A stretch of DNA of 64,000 nt, taken from NCBI GenBank assembly GCA_017534745.1, contig JAFXVX010000013.1:186001-250000 (forward strand). Reading direction: 5' to 3'. Shown piece by piece: positions 53,150 through 61,742 of this stretch. How positions within the stretch are numbered: the stretch's first letter is position 1; each line of letters starts with the position of its first letter. The notes below the pieces were generated by a model that was given only the letters and a program-made list of their open reading frames with translations, was not told the DNA's origin and made no database searches. This DNA comes from Bacteroidales bacterium. GTDB lineage: Bacteria; Bacteroidota; Bacteroidia; Bacteroidales; UBA932. The position numbers and the translations under genes are program-made.

Positions 53150-54783
53150 TGCTTATGAATTTAAACAGGATAATCATCGGCCTGGCACTGCTTGCCGCTG
53201 CCGCACCGCTCCAGGCCCAGAGCAAAAAAGACCTCCTGCGCCAGAACGAACTTCTGGTCCGCAAGGTCGAATCCCTGCAGGAAGAGCTCGACAACCTGAA
53301 GAAGGAAGAGACCCGCAAGGACGGGATCCGTGACGAGATGATCGAAATCTTTCGGGAAAACGAGGATAAGTCAGCCGCCGGCATGTCGGCGGAGAACTAC
53401 TCTCCCGAGTCCACCGACAGCCTCCTGAGCCTCTGGTACATACACCGCCAGGCCCGCGCCTCCGACGAGGGCGGCGGGTTCAATATGGACAGCGTCCACT
53501 TCACTTCCAATGTCCCAGACAAAGTGATGATAGAGAGGCTGGAGAAGATGAATTCGTTCATCACCCTCCCCTACAACGAGACCGTCAAGAACTACATGAT
53601 CCTCTACTCGGAGAAGATGCCGCGCAAGATGAGCCACATCCTTGGCCTTTGCACATACTACATGCCTATCTTCGAGGAGACCTTCGTCCGCTACAACCTG
53701 CCGGTGGAGCTTAAATATGTCGCCATCATCGAGTCGGCGCTCAATCCGCTGGCCGTTTCGAGGGCCGGGGCGACGGGAATGTGGCAGTTCATGTACAACA
53801 CCGCCAAGGGCTACGGCCTCGAAATCGACTCCTTCGTCGATGAGAGGCGGGATCCGTTCGCATCTGTCGATGCGGCGGCGCGCTACCTCAAGGACGCGTA
53901 TGCCATCTTCGGCGACTGGTCGCTTGCGATTTCCTCCTACAACTGCGGCTCCGGCAACGTCAACAAAGCCATCAAGCGCAGCGGCAGCCGCGACTTCTGG
54001 TCCATATATCCCTATCTCCCGAAGGAGACGAGGGGATATGTCCCCGCGATGGTCGGTGCGATGTACGCCGTTAATTATGCGAAGGAATATGGGCTTGAGC
54101 CCTCCCCCGTCGTGATGCCGGCCCACACCGACACTTTCCACATCCACAAGAACCTCCACTTCCGCCAGGTCGAGGAGCTCATAGGCATCCCCGTGGGAGA
54201 TCTACGCGACCTCAATCCGCAGTATTACAAGGACATAGTCCCCGGCAGCCAGGGCGACTACATCCTCCGCCTCCCCTACAACTACAGCGCTGCGTTCATC
54301 GATGTCCAGGACACCGTCTATAACCACAGGGCCAAGGAGATCTTCAGCGGAGTCGATGTGGACCGTTACGGCAATGCCGGCGAGGGGCCGTCCGTCAGCA
54401 GCGGCGCTTCCGGCAGCTACTCCTGGATATACTATAAGGTAAAGAGCGGAGATTCTCTCGGAAAAATCGCGTCCAAATACCACACGACGGTCAACCAGCT
54501 CAAGAGCTGGAACGGGCTGAAGGGCACGACCATCCGGGTCGGGCAGTCGCTCAAGGTCGGGAAGAAGACCGGCGGTTCTTCTGGAAGGTCATCATCATCG
54601 TCATCCTCTTCTTCAAGCTCCGGTTCCGGCGGCGGGTACACGACCTACACCGTCAAGAGCGGCGACACCTTATATAAAATAGCGTCGCAGTATTCCGGGG
54701 TGACCGCCAATGACATCATGAAATACAACAACATCAGCGAGAACATACAGCCGGGACAGAAGATCAAGATCCCTAAAAAGTAA
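53149..54783 (+). CDS. mltD: membrane-bound lytic transglycosylase D-like protein with two LysM domains
   Basis: 544 residues. Signal peptide, then a coiled coil (about 25-70; QNELLVRKVESLQEELDNLK). The SLT catalytic domain (about 175-300) has the Glu in VAIIESALNPLAVSRAGATG, MWQFMYNTAKGYG and SYNCGSGNVNKAI. Two LysM units bind peptidoglycan (IYYKVKSGDSLGKIASKYHT at about 425-444 and TYTVKSGDTLYKIASQYS at about 500-517), separated by a Ser/Gly-rich linker. It cleaves peptidoglycan glycan chains. It is coupled to the DUF5683 gene and its 3' end overlaps the convergent gene by 11 nt. Confidence 0.95.
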   Translation: MLMNLNRIIIGLALLAAAAPLQAQSKKDLLRQNELLVRKVESLQEELDNLKKEETRKDGIRDEMIEIFRENEDKSAAGMSAENYSPESTDSLLSLWYIHRQARASDEGGGFNMDSVHFTSNVPDKVMIERLEKMNSFITLPYNETVKNYMILYSEKMPRKMSHILGLCTYYMPIFEETFVRYNLPVELKYVAIIESALNPLAVSRAGATGMWQFMYNTAKGYGLEIDSFVDERRDPFASVDAAARYLKDAYAIFGDWSLAISSYNCGSGNVNKAIKRSGSRDFWSIYPYLPKETRGYVPAMVGAMYAVNYAKEYGLEPSPVVMPAHTDTFHIHKNLHFRQVEELIGIPVGDLRDLNPQYYKDIVPGSQGDYILRLPYNYSAAFIDVQDTVYNHRAKEIFSGVDVDRYGNAGEGPSVSSGASGSYSWIYYKVKSGDSLGKIASKYHTTVNQLKSWNGLKGTTIRVGQSLKVGKKTGGSSGRSSSSSSSSSSSGSGGGYTTYTVKSGDTLYKIASQYSGVTANDIMKYNNISENIQPGQKIKIPKK

Positions 54784-56455
54784 ATTCTCCCTGGACATTG
54801 AGCCCGGCCTTCCAAGGCACGGGCTTTTTCATTGTCAGGAAGCCACGAATGGCTGCTTTGAGGACGAAACGCCGCCGAATCCTGAACTTGCAGGAGCCGA
54901 AGGCGGAGAGCGATACGCCCCTGCCATAATAGGCCGGGGCGCTGAAGGATCCTGGGATATCCCGTTCATACGCATAGACCCTGTCAGCCCACACGTCGGC
55001 GGCAAAACCGGTGACACGGAAAAAGCCTTTGGCCAGTTTTCCAGTGTAACCGGCTTCCAGGTATGACAGCACGCCGTAACGCTTCGAAAAGACCATTTCA
55101 AGGCGGGCGTCCGCCGACCATTTTCCGAAGCTCGAACGGAGCTCAGTCCGGAAGCCGTGGCGAGAGGCCTGGTAGGTGTAAAGATTGGTGTAAACCTTTG
55201 ACTGTATGAGGAAATTGGAAGACAACCTGAAGGAGTACTGCGCTGAAGCCTTTATGCGGGCCCTCGAAGTGTCTCCGGATTTCGGAAGGGACGCAGCCTC
55301 GAATGATAGGACAACTTTATGCCGCTGCTCGGACGAGCCGAAGCCCTCCTTTCCGGAGACGGGGACATAGCGCCCGCCGGCGTACTCCGCCGCGAGCGCT
55401 CCGCCGTACTCACCGTTCTTTTTACCCGAATAACCGGAAGGGATGACCGACGCCCTGAGACCTGTCTTGAAACCCTTGAAGGAAGGCGTGGAAACGGTGA
55501 TGATGCCGGCGCAGCGCCCCTTAAGGGCCTGCACGGCGACCTCCCCGGCAAGGCCCCAGCCGCGGATGCTCACCGCGGCGTCGGCCGAAACCCGGACGGA
55601 CGGCTTCCTGAGCACGTTCTCCCCTATTACGTGTACTCCGGCCTGACCGCTCGCGAAAAGGATACTCCAGGCGGCGCCGGCGCTGATGTCCCGGAACGAA
55701 TCGGTCGCGACAAACAGCGTGAGGTCATTGCGGGCAAAGCCCATGCTCGCGCCAAGGCCTCTGAAGGAGCCCGGCGAGGAATAGGAAAAGGAAGGTGATA
55801 GTCCGGACGGGCGCTTTGTCAGAGACGAGACGCCGTAGATCCCGGACAGGGAAAAACCGCTCCAAATCGAAAGCCCCTGCCCGAAGCGCAGGTTGTAATC
55901 GCCTGCGATGAGTGACCAGGGCCTTCGCCGGCCATAGACCGTCGCATTCGCCCTGAGGCCGTAGGGCGAATAGGCGGCCGAGCACTCGAAGCGCCCGCCT
56001 ATGGAAAAACGGTCCTTGACGCCGTAGCCGATCCTGCTGCCGGTGCGGAACGACCCCTTGGCTATCAGGTCGTTATGGAAAATCAACGTGTCCTTTGCCG
56101 GAGCGCCGGGGGCGGAGCGGGAAGCGAAGGAGACAAAGGGCGCCATCGCTTCTGCGATCCCCCCGGCGAAGCCGTCCACGAGGGACAACTCCATCACTGA
56201 CAGGACATCTCCGCACCTTGTCCGGTAATCCTGAAGGGATGCCGCCTGGTAGGCCGTGAAAAGGCCGGAGGAAAGCAGGCGGCTCACCGGAGCGAAATTG
56301 ATTGCAAGAGGGTGTGACTCAAGGGCCTCGAAGCGCTCCAGGACGCTCTCGTCGAGCTCCTCGGCGGAGGATGCACCGGTCAGGATGAGTATCTCCCGGA
56401 TGCGGTCTTCCCCGGAAATGGCGAAGATAAGGGACAGTATGACGAGAAGGCTCAT
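54773..56455 (-). CDS. HHH-region outer-membrane beta-barrel protein
   Basis: 560 residues. A signal-like start (MSLLVILSLIFAISGEDRIR) leads into a helical region with helix-hairpin-helix-like units (ASSAEELDESVLERFEALES, HPLAINFAPVSRLLSSGLFT). The rest is a beta barrel typical of a Bacteroidales family (LIAGDYNLRFGQGLSIWSGF, SLSGIYGVSS) that ends in aromatic strands (GLNVQGEFTF). Family members couple an HHH motif, usually a DNA-binding unit, to an outer-membrane barrel, which is curious. Its start overlaps the stop of the zinc-ribbon gene (ATGA). Confidence 0.8.
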   Translation of the reverse strand: MSLLVILSLIFAISGEDRIREILILTGASSAEELDESVLERFEALESHPLAINFAPVSRLLSSGLFTAYQAASLQDYRTRCGDVLSVMELSLVDGFAGGIAEAMAPFVSFASRSAPGAPAKDTLIFHNDLIAKGSFRTGSRIGYGVKDRFSIGGRFECSAAYSPYGLRANATVYGRRRPWSLIAGDYNLRFGQGLSIWSGFSLSGIYGVSSLTKRPSGLSPSFSYSSPGSFRGLGASMGFARNDLTLFVATDSFRDISAGAAWSILFASGQAGVHVIGENVLRKPSVRVSADAAVSIRGWGLAGEVAVQALKGRCAGIITVSTPSFKGFKTGLRASVIPSGYSGKKNGEYGGALAAEYAGGRYVPVSGKEGFGSSEQRHKVVLSFEAASLPKSGDTSRARIKASAQYSFRLSSNFLIQSKVYTNLYTYQASRHGFRTELRSSFGKWSADARLEMVFSKRYGVLSYLEAGYTGKLAKGFFRVTGFAADVWADRVYAYERDIPGSFSAPAYYGRGVSLSAFGSCKFRIRRRFVLKAAIRGFLTMKKPVPWKAGLNVQGEFTF

Positions 56456-56832
56456 AAAAGGTAGCTCCTCTCAAGGGAGAATATCCTCGTCGGTGTCATG
56501 TAATATCTCATGTCGTAACAGTGGCACTCAGTGCGGGTTCCCCTTTTTATAAATGAGGTAATGTACTCCGGCTTGAAGCCCATCTGGGCAAGATCCACGA
56601 GGGACATCGCTGTGACTCCCATCCGGAGCAGCTTACCTAGGACATCATGATTGCGCTCAAGGGCCGCGTTGACCCTGTGCTTTATTACGCGGCCGTTGTG
56701 GTGCGACTTGTTGTGGTAGGAGTTGCGGCATCCGCAGGAACAGAATTTCTTGTCCGAACGGTCGCCGTAATCGAGGGGTTCGCCGCACTCGAGGCAGTAG
56801 CGCCTCTCTTTTGTTTTAAGGTCGTATCCCAT
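56452..56832 (-). CDS. small zinc-ribbon protein of unknown function
   Basis: 126 residues. The N-terminal zinc-binding part has RYCLECGEPLDYGDRSDKKF then CSCGCRNSYHNK (four or more Cys, then His). The middle is helical (RVNAALERNHDVLGKLLRMG), and the end contains CHCYDMRYYMTPTRIF. It resembles conserved Bacteroidota proteins with a DUF2116-like zinc ribbon. Its stop overlaps the next start (ATGA), so the pair is coupled. The barrel neighbour gives no clue to its role. Confidence 0.8.
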   Translation of the reverse strand: MGYDLKTKERRYCLECGEPLDYGDRSDKKFCSCGCRNSYHNKSHHNGRVIKHRVNAALERNHDVLGKLLRMGVTAMSLVDLAQMGFKPEYITSFIKRGTRTECHCYDMRYYMTPTRIFSLERSYLL

Positions 56833-57145
56833 GTTCCGGTCTTTCTCTCGGCCGCAAAGATTGCAAGGGGAAATGTGCCCTGCAAGGGTTTATAAAAAAG
56901 ATTTTTGAGATTTTTTTGTTTTTTAAATACCTATGAAAAAACGAGCGTAAAAATAAATTGAGGGGTAGAAAAGAAAAATGTATAAAAAACCGCAAAAGTC
57001 TTTAAAAAACATAAATATCCGTACCCCAAAGGGCCTTTTGCGATGGATTTACACTCCCCTTGTCCTTACTTTGCCGTCGGCTTATTCCACCAGGGTGCGC
57101 ACCCGGAGAAGCCGTGGTGAACAACAAAACAATAAAGTAAAGACA
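56833..57145. other. 313-bp AT-rich intergenic region before ssb
   Basis: It holds long A/T runs and a perfect 12-bp palindrome GGGTGCGCACCC at 57093-57104, 41 nt before the ssb ATG. The ssb frame is open further upstream, but with basic low-complexity sequence that does not look like protein. No other gene was seen. Confidence 0.6.
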
Positions 57146-57493
57146 ATGGAACAGATCAACAGAATCGAACTAAGGGGTTATGTCGGCTTCACCCACATGA
57201 ACACCTTCGGAGACTCGCGCATGGTGCGATTCTCCCTCGGCACAAGTTATTTCTACAAAGCCTCGGACGGCTCCGCCGCCGTCGAGACGACCTGGCACAA
57301 CGTTTCCGTCTGGGACGGCCGCAGCGACGTCAACATCGACGACATCAAAAAGGGTACTATCGTAGAAGTGGTCGGCCGCATGAAAGGGACCAAATACACG
57401 ACCGCCGAAGGCGTCGTGAAGACCTTCTATGAAGTAGTCCCCTACAGCGTAAAAATACTGGAAGGCAAGATGCAGCCCCAATGCAGTTTCTGA
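57146..57493 (+). CDS. ssb: single-stranded-DNA-binding protein, short form
   Basis: 115 residues from the ATG at 57146 (MEQINRIELRGYVGFTHMNT). An OB fold is visible (MVRFSLGTSYFYKA, TTWHNVSVWDGR, GTIVEVVGRMKGTKYTTAEG, VVKTFYEVVPYSVKIL). It lacks the long acidic tail with DDDIPF found in housekeeping SSB, so it is a short form, probably a second SSB. It is followed after 1 nt by a FimB/Mfa2-like lipoprotein gene. Confidence 0.9.
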   Translation: MEQINRIELRGYVGFTHMNTFGDSRMVRFSLGTSYFYKASDGSAAVETTWHNVSVWDGRSDVNIDDIKKGTIVEVVGRMKGTKYTTAEGVVKTFYEVVPYSVKILEGKMQPQCSF

Positions 57494-57494
57494 G

Positions 57495-58244
57495 ATGAAA
57501 AAGACAGTCCTGCTAGTACTTCTCCTTGCCCTCTCCTGCTCCATCAAGGAGGACAGGACAGGCTGCCCCTGCCGGCTTACGGTCGTACTCACCGAAGCCG
57601 GCGGGGTGGACGGAGAGGACATGGTGCTTGGAATCAGCGGGCTCCCGGACGTCAGGCTCGCCGGAGCAAAGATACCGGCCACGGTCGAACGTACCGTCGA
57701 AAAGGGCGTCCACAGGGTGACGGCCTTCTGTGGTGACGAGGGTATGGTGCTTCGCTCCGGTGTGCTCTCCGTCCCTTACGGGGAGGCCTGCGGCCCCCTG
57801 ATGGCAAGGGCCGAGAGCATAGAGTGCGTCAGCGAGGGCGCAATTGACACCGTAAGGCTTCGAAAGCAGCATATAGTCCTGACATTCAGGCTGGATCCAT
57901 CCGGGAGCGGAGTCCGCGTCAAGAGCCCCTGGAACGGACTCTCTGTCAGCGACCTTTCCCCGGCGGCCGGCGATTACCGCGCCCTCGCGGTGCGGACCGG
58001 ACCGGGCGAATTCAAAGTGCTCCTCCCGCGCCAGGGTGACGCATCGATGGTGGCGGACATCCTGGGCGGCGACGGAGCCGTCGCGCAGACGCTTCCGGTC
58101 GGGAATATGCTCCTCAGCGCCGGCTATGATTTCGAAGCGGAGAATCTCGACGACGCGATAATCTGCCTGGACAAGGCCCCGGACGGGTTTTCGGTAAGTA
58201 TCAGTGAATGGGAAAAGGGAGAGGCCGATGAGGTCAATGTCTGA
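57495..58244 (+). CDS. FimB/Mfa2-like fimbrial-anchor lipoprotein
   Basis: 249 residues. The lipobox is LALSC, and the following SIKEDRTGCPCRLTVVL is the usual start of FimB/Mfa2 proteins. The body is two beta-sandwiches (KGVHRVTAFCGDEGMVLRSG, HIVLTFRLDPSGSGVRVKSP, SAGYDFEAENLDDAIICLD). Members anchor type V fimbriae to the outer membrane and set their length. No fimbrillin gene is beside it here, so it may act with one elsewhere. Confidence 0.85.
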   Translation: MKKTVLLVLLLALSCSIKEDRTGCPCRLTVVLTEAGGVDGEDMVLGISGLPDVRLAGAKIPATVERTVEKGVHRVTAFCGDEGMVLRSGVLSVPYGEACGPLMARAESIECVSEGAIDTVRLRKQHIVLTFRLDPSGSGVRVKSPWNGLSVSDLSPAAGDYRALAVRTGPGEFKVLLPRQGDASMVADILGGDGAVAQTLPVGNMLLSAGYDFEAENLDDAIICLDKAPDGFSVSISEWEKGEADEVNV

Positions 58245-58253
58245 GATTTTTAA

Positions 58254-58261
58254 TATCTTTG
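58254..58261 (+). promoter_or_regulatory. possible -7 box of the beta-propeller gene
   Basis: TATCTTTG, 21 nt before the ATG at 58283. No good TTTG lies at the right distance, so the call is weak. Confidence 0.4.
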
Positions 58262-58282
58262 TTCTCCCAAAGGAGACAAAGG

Positions 58283-59578
58283 ATGAATCTGAAGGCACTT
58301 GCCCTCGCGGCCCTGCTCTTTCCCCCTGCGCTTGCCGCGCAGGTAAGGGCCGTGCCGCCCATCGTCCACCCAGATCTGGGAGATTCCTTCTCCAAGGACG
58401 GCATCCACATCACCCTCATCGCCAAAAGGCAGTACTACAAGCCCACGGACACGCTTACGGCCGACAGCAACGTCCGCTCCCCAAAGTCCGTCAGCGTGAC
58501 TCCGGACGGGACGAAGTTCTACGTCAACGCCCTGGAAGGCGGAAACACTGTGGTCTTCGAGACCTCGTCCCTGAGGAAGATGGCCGTGGTGAGCCACAAG
58601 ATCACCTCGGAAAAGGATTCCCTCTGGGTAAAGTCGCCGCAGTTTTTCTCCTTCCACAGGGTACGGAAAGATCCCGACACCTTCACAGGGAAGCCGGTAG
58701 AAGGGACATTCTCCCACGGAGGCAAGTATTTCTGGGTCCCCTATTACAGGAGAAACTACGACCACAACGCCGTCGAGCCCTCCGCCGTAGCCGTAATCAA
58801 CACCCTGACTGACAGGATAGTCCGCATCTTCGAGACCGGTCCCCTGCCCAAGATGATAGCAACCTCTCCGGACAGCAGGGTCATCGCCGTGACCCACTGG
58901 GGAGACAACACGGTCGGGCTCATAGACATCGCCAGCTGGGATCCCGCCGAGTGGCACTACTCCGACCTCATCACCGTGGAGTACAAGCTTGCGCTCAACT
59001 TCTCGCCGGCAGTGACCGTCGATCGGGATGTCAACAGCGGCTTCTGCCTCCGCGGCACCGTATTCACGCCGGACGGGAAGTACCTTCTAGTCGGCTGTAT
59101 GGGCGGCAGCGGCGGCATCGCCGTCATCGACATGACGACAAGGACCTACCTTGGCCGCATCTTCGGTATGCGCTCCAACCTCCGCCATCTCGTCCTCCGC
59201 GACGGCTGGCTCTATATGAGTATCAATAACGCCGGTTATATTCAGAAAGTCCCTCTGCAGACCGTCCTGGATGCCATTCCTCAGATGAAAGGGAGGATTG
59301 CACGCATAGACGGCATCTCCGAATGCAAGGTCCCGGCCGGAGCCAGGACCATAGAACTCTCCCCGGACGGGAAGTATGTTTTCGCAGCGTGCAATTTCTC
59401 AAGCCGCCTTGCGATAGTGGATGCGGAAAAAATGGTCCTGGTCGGGCAGATGCCGGTGGACTCGTATCCTGTCGGGCTGGATCTCTCCCGCGACGGCTCG
59501 CTTATCTTCGTCACCTCGCAGGCCCGCATGGGCTACGGAGGCAACTGCGTCGGCATCTACCGCATCGAGTACGATTAG
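58283..59578 (+). CDS. YncE-like beta-propeller protein
   Basis: 431 residues from the ATG at 58283. An earlier ATG at 58259 gives no better signal. A signal peptide precedes a seven-bladed propeller: SPKSVSVTPDGTKFYVNALE, MIATSPDSRVIAVTHWGDNT, CLRGTVFTPDGKYLLVGCMG, ARTIELSPDGKYVFAACNFS and SYPVGLDLSRDGSLIFVTSQ. Secreted proteins of this kind bind ligands or proteins. The stop overlaps that of the convergent NlpC/P60 gene. Confidence 0.88.
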   Translation: MNLKALALAALLFPPALAAQVRAVPPIVHPDLGDSFSKDGIHITLIAKRQYYKPTDTLTADSNVRSPKSVSVTPDGTKFYVNALEGGNTVVFETSSLRKMAVVSHKITSEKDSLWVKSPQFFSFHRVRKDPDTFTGKPVEGTFSHGGKYFWVPYYRRNYDHNAVEPSAVAVINTLTDRIVRIFETGPLPKMIATSPDSRVIAVTHWGDNTVGLIDIASWDPAEWHYSDLITVEYKLALNFSPAVTVDRDVNSGFCLRGTVFTPDGKYLLVGCMGGSGGIAVIDMTTRTYLGRIFGMRSNLRHLVLRDGWLYMSINNAGYIQKVPLQTVLDAIPQMKGRIARIDGISECKVPAGARTIELSPDGKYVFAACNFSSRLAIVDAEKMVLVGQMPVDSYPVGLDLSRDGSLIFVTSQARMGYGGNCVGIYRIEYD

Positions 59579-60093
59579 TCTTCCGGAAGGATGCGCCGGG
59601 CCGTCATATAGCGCATCAGGTAATATGGATGTGAAAATTTCTGCAACTCCACCCCGCCGGAAACGGCACAGTGGATAAAAGTGAAATTACACCTTGCAAG
59701 GTCCACATCGACGACTATCCCTATATGGCCTATCTCCCTGACGCCCTGACGTTTGCCGAAAAAGACCAGGTCTCCGCGCCTGAGCTCCTGCACGTCGTCG
59801 ATCTCCTTGCCGACTTTGATCTGCGTCCAGGTGTACCTGGGGATGTCCAGTCCGATTCCCGAGTAAGCCTTCCTCACAAAGGACGAACAGTCATACTTGT
59901 CCGGCCCCGTCGCACCGAGAAGATAAGGTGTCCCCATAAAGGTCTTGGCATACGAAATCAGCGAATCCGCCAGCTCCGTCGGGCTCACCCTGAAGGCCAG
60001 GCTGTCAATATACGTAACCTCCTGCCCCTGCGCCGACGTCATCGCCGCGAGAGACAGGATGATTGCTATACAAATCTCTCCAAGTTTTTTCAT
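59575..60093 (-). CDS. NlpC/P60 family cell-wall peptidase
   Basis: 172 residues. A signal peptide (ICIAIILSLAAMTSAQG), then the NlpC/P60 fold with the catalytic Cys in GPDKYDCSSFVRKAYSGI (about 68-85), the catalytic His in EIGHIGIVVDVD (about 122), and the third polar residue in FIHCAVSGGVELQKF. It cuts gamma-glutamyl-diaminopimelate bonds in peptidoglycan peptides. All three catalytic positions are present. Confidence 0.93.
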   Translation of the reverse strand: MKKLGEICIAIILSLAAMTSAQGQEVTYIDSLAFRVSPTELADSLISYAKTFMGTPYLLGATGPDKYDCSSFVRKAYSGIGLDIPRYTWTQIKVGKEIDDVQELRRGDLVFFGKRQGVREIGHIGIVVDVDLARCNFTFIHCAVSGGVELQKFSHPYYLMRYMTARRILPED

Positions 60094-60142
60094 TCAAATA
60101 AAAAACTTGCAATTAGTGCGCCAAATTACAGATTTTTTTTCA

Positions 60143-60150
60143 TATATTTG
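60143..60150 (+). promoter_or_regulatory. possible -7 box of the 153-residue gene
   Basis: TATATTTG, 30 nt before the ATG at 60181. No TTTG at 19-21 nt upstream. Confidence 0.4.
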
Positions 60151-60180
60151 CAGGGTATGCGCCTATAAACGCACTTTTTG

Positions 60181-60642
60181 ATGGAGTCCTATCCTCTCGA
60201 TATTGAGAAGATCTATTATTCTCGGGATATGCTGTCGCTTCCGACCGACGGCGGAGAGGTAACCCTTTCCCTCGGCGCGTGGCTCAACACAGACCCCATC
60301 AGGATCCACAAGATGATTGTCAGGGAGAAGACTCTCCACGTGGACCAGGCCGAAGTATTCAACCCCCTTATCAGCAAGCTCAGAAGAGCGGATCCCGCTT
60401 ATTTTAAAAGAGTTATGGGTCTGCGCATCACCATTGATTTTCCCGGATTCGGCACCGACATCGAAGCCAAGATCCCCTTCGACAACGACCCCATCGCTTT
60501 CTACAAATGGTGGCGCAAGGGCAAGCACGAGGAGACCGTCTATCTCTCCCCCGTCAACCAGTTCCGCCTTTTCCAAAAGGTCTCCCTGATGGAGCCCAAG
60601 GTGATGCTGAAAAAAGACATCGATTTCGTCAAGACCTTCTGA
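60181..60642 (+). CDS. conserved-type cytoplasmic protein of unknown function
   Basis: 153 residues from the ATG at 60181; a TTG one codon earlier is unlikely. It begins MESYPLDIEKIYYSRDMLSL, and has RVMGLRITIDFPGFGTDIEA, KIPFDNDPIAFYKWWRKGKH and ends MLKKDIDFVKTF. No signal peptide or known motif is visible. The gene precedes the pseudouridine synthase by 12 nt on the same strand, so they are probably co-transcribed. Confidence 0.8.
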   Translation: MESYPLDIEKIYYSRDMLSLPTDGGEVTLSLGAWLNTDPIRIHKMIVREKTLHVDQAEVFNPLISKLRRADPAYFKRVMGLRITIDFPGFGTDIEAKIPFDNDPIAFYKWWRKGKHEETVYLSPVNQFRLFQKVSLMEPKVMLKKDIDFVKTF

Positions 60643-60654
60643 TTTCCCCAGGCC

Positions 60655-61626
60655 ATGACAGTCCTTTCCGTCCGCGAAGACACAACCCTGCTCCCCTTCC
60701 TTCTGGCGTCGTTTCCGGAGCGGAGCCGTACCTCCGTCAAGGAGATGCTCTCCAAGGGGATGGTCTGCGTCGGAGGCGAGAGCGTGACAACCTTCAATTT
60801 TCCGCTCCACAAAGGGCAAAGGGTTGAAATCCTTCCCAAAGGCATCTCAGTGGCACGCTCCAAAAAGAGTGACGCGCTCGAGAGCCTGACCGGAAAGGGA
60901 GTCCGCATCCTCCACGAGGACGCCCACCTTCTCGTCGTTGACAAACCTTCCGGCATGCCGACGATTGCCGAGGGCGGCAAGCGCACCGGCGGCCTTTCGC
61001 TCTACCGCCTTCTCAACGACTACCTCCGCATCAGCGCCGCCTCCGCGAGAAAGGAGGCTCTCCTTTCCGGCGGCCCCGTGGACCGTTCCACCCCGCGCGT
61101 CTGGATAGTCCACCGCATCGACAAAGGGACCTCCGGCATCCTCCTTTTCGCCAAGGACGAGAGGACCAAAGACCTTCTCCAGAGCAAGTGGAAGGAGATT
61201 GTTTCCGAGAGAAAATACATCGCCTTCGCCGAAGGCTACATTGCCGAAGGCGGCCGCATCGAAAGTTACCTCCGGGAGAACGACAAATCCCTCAAAGTCA
61301 CCTCATGGGACACTCCCTCCGACGGCGCCAAACTCGCTGTGACCCATTACAAACCCCTCCAGCACATCTACAAGAGAGGTTCTTCAAAGACCGTCCTCTG
61401 GACAAAGACCGAATTCTCCCTTGAGACCGGCCGCAAGAACCAGATCCGTGTCCACTCCGCCCTCATCGGCCACCCCATCGCCGGCGACGAAAAATACGGC
61501 GCCTCGTCCAACCCCATCGGCCGGCTCGCCCTCCACGCCGCCACCCTCGCCTTCCGCGACCCTTACTCCCCCCGCCTCCTCCGCTTCACCTCCCCCCTCC
61601 CCGAAGCGTTCAACAAATTCGAATAG
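60655..61626 (+). CDS. RluA-family pseudouridine synthase
   Basis: 323 residues. An S4-like N-terminal part (about 12-60; SRTSVKEMLSKGMVCVGGES) is followed by the catalytic domain: LLVVDKPSGMPTIAEGG (about 97-113), VHRIDKGTSGILLF (about 150-163, catalytic Asp), SERKYIAFAEGYIAEGGRIE, and RKNQIRVHSALIGHPIAGDE followed by KYGA. It isomerises uridine in rRNA or tRNA; RluA, RluC or RluD type cannot be told apart here. Confidence 0.95.
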   Translation: MTVLSVREDTTLLPFLLASFPERSRTSVKEMLSKGMVCVGGESVTTFNFPLHKGQRVEILPKGISVARSKKSDALESLTGKGVRILHEDAHLLVVDKPSGMPTIAEGGKRTGGLSLYRLLNDYLRISAASARKEALLSGGPVDRSTPRVWIVHRIDKGTSGILLFAKDERTKDLLQSKWKEIVSERKYIAFAEGYIAEGGRIESYLRENDKSLKVTSWDTPSDGAKLAVTHYKPLQHIYKRGSSKTVLWTKTEFSLETGRKNQIRVHSALIGHPIAGDEKYGASSNPIGRLALHAATLAFRDPYSPRLLRFTSPLPEAFNKFE

Positions 61627-61661
61627 CGTGGCGGATAATCAGTTATATCACAGACCATTAC

Positions 61662-61699
61662 GCAAAAGCCTGTAGTTGATTTGGAGCATAGGCTTTCGC
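61662..61699. terminator. stem-loop between the pseudouridine synthase and hydrolase genes
   Basis: GCAAAAGCCT, 18-nt loop, AGGCTTTCGC, nine of ten pairs. It lies 35 nt after the RluA-type stop and 43 nt before the hydrolase start. A terminator, or a leader element for the hydrolase. Confidence 0.5.
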
Positions 61700-61742
61700 A
61701 CAAATTATTAATCTTCAAACAGTTAAAAGCCACGAATACCTT

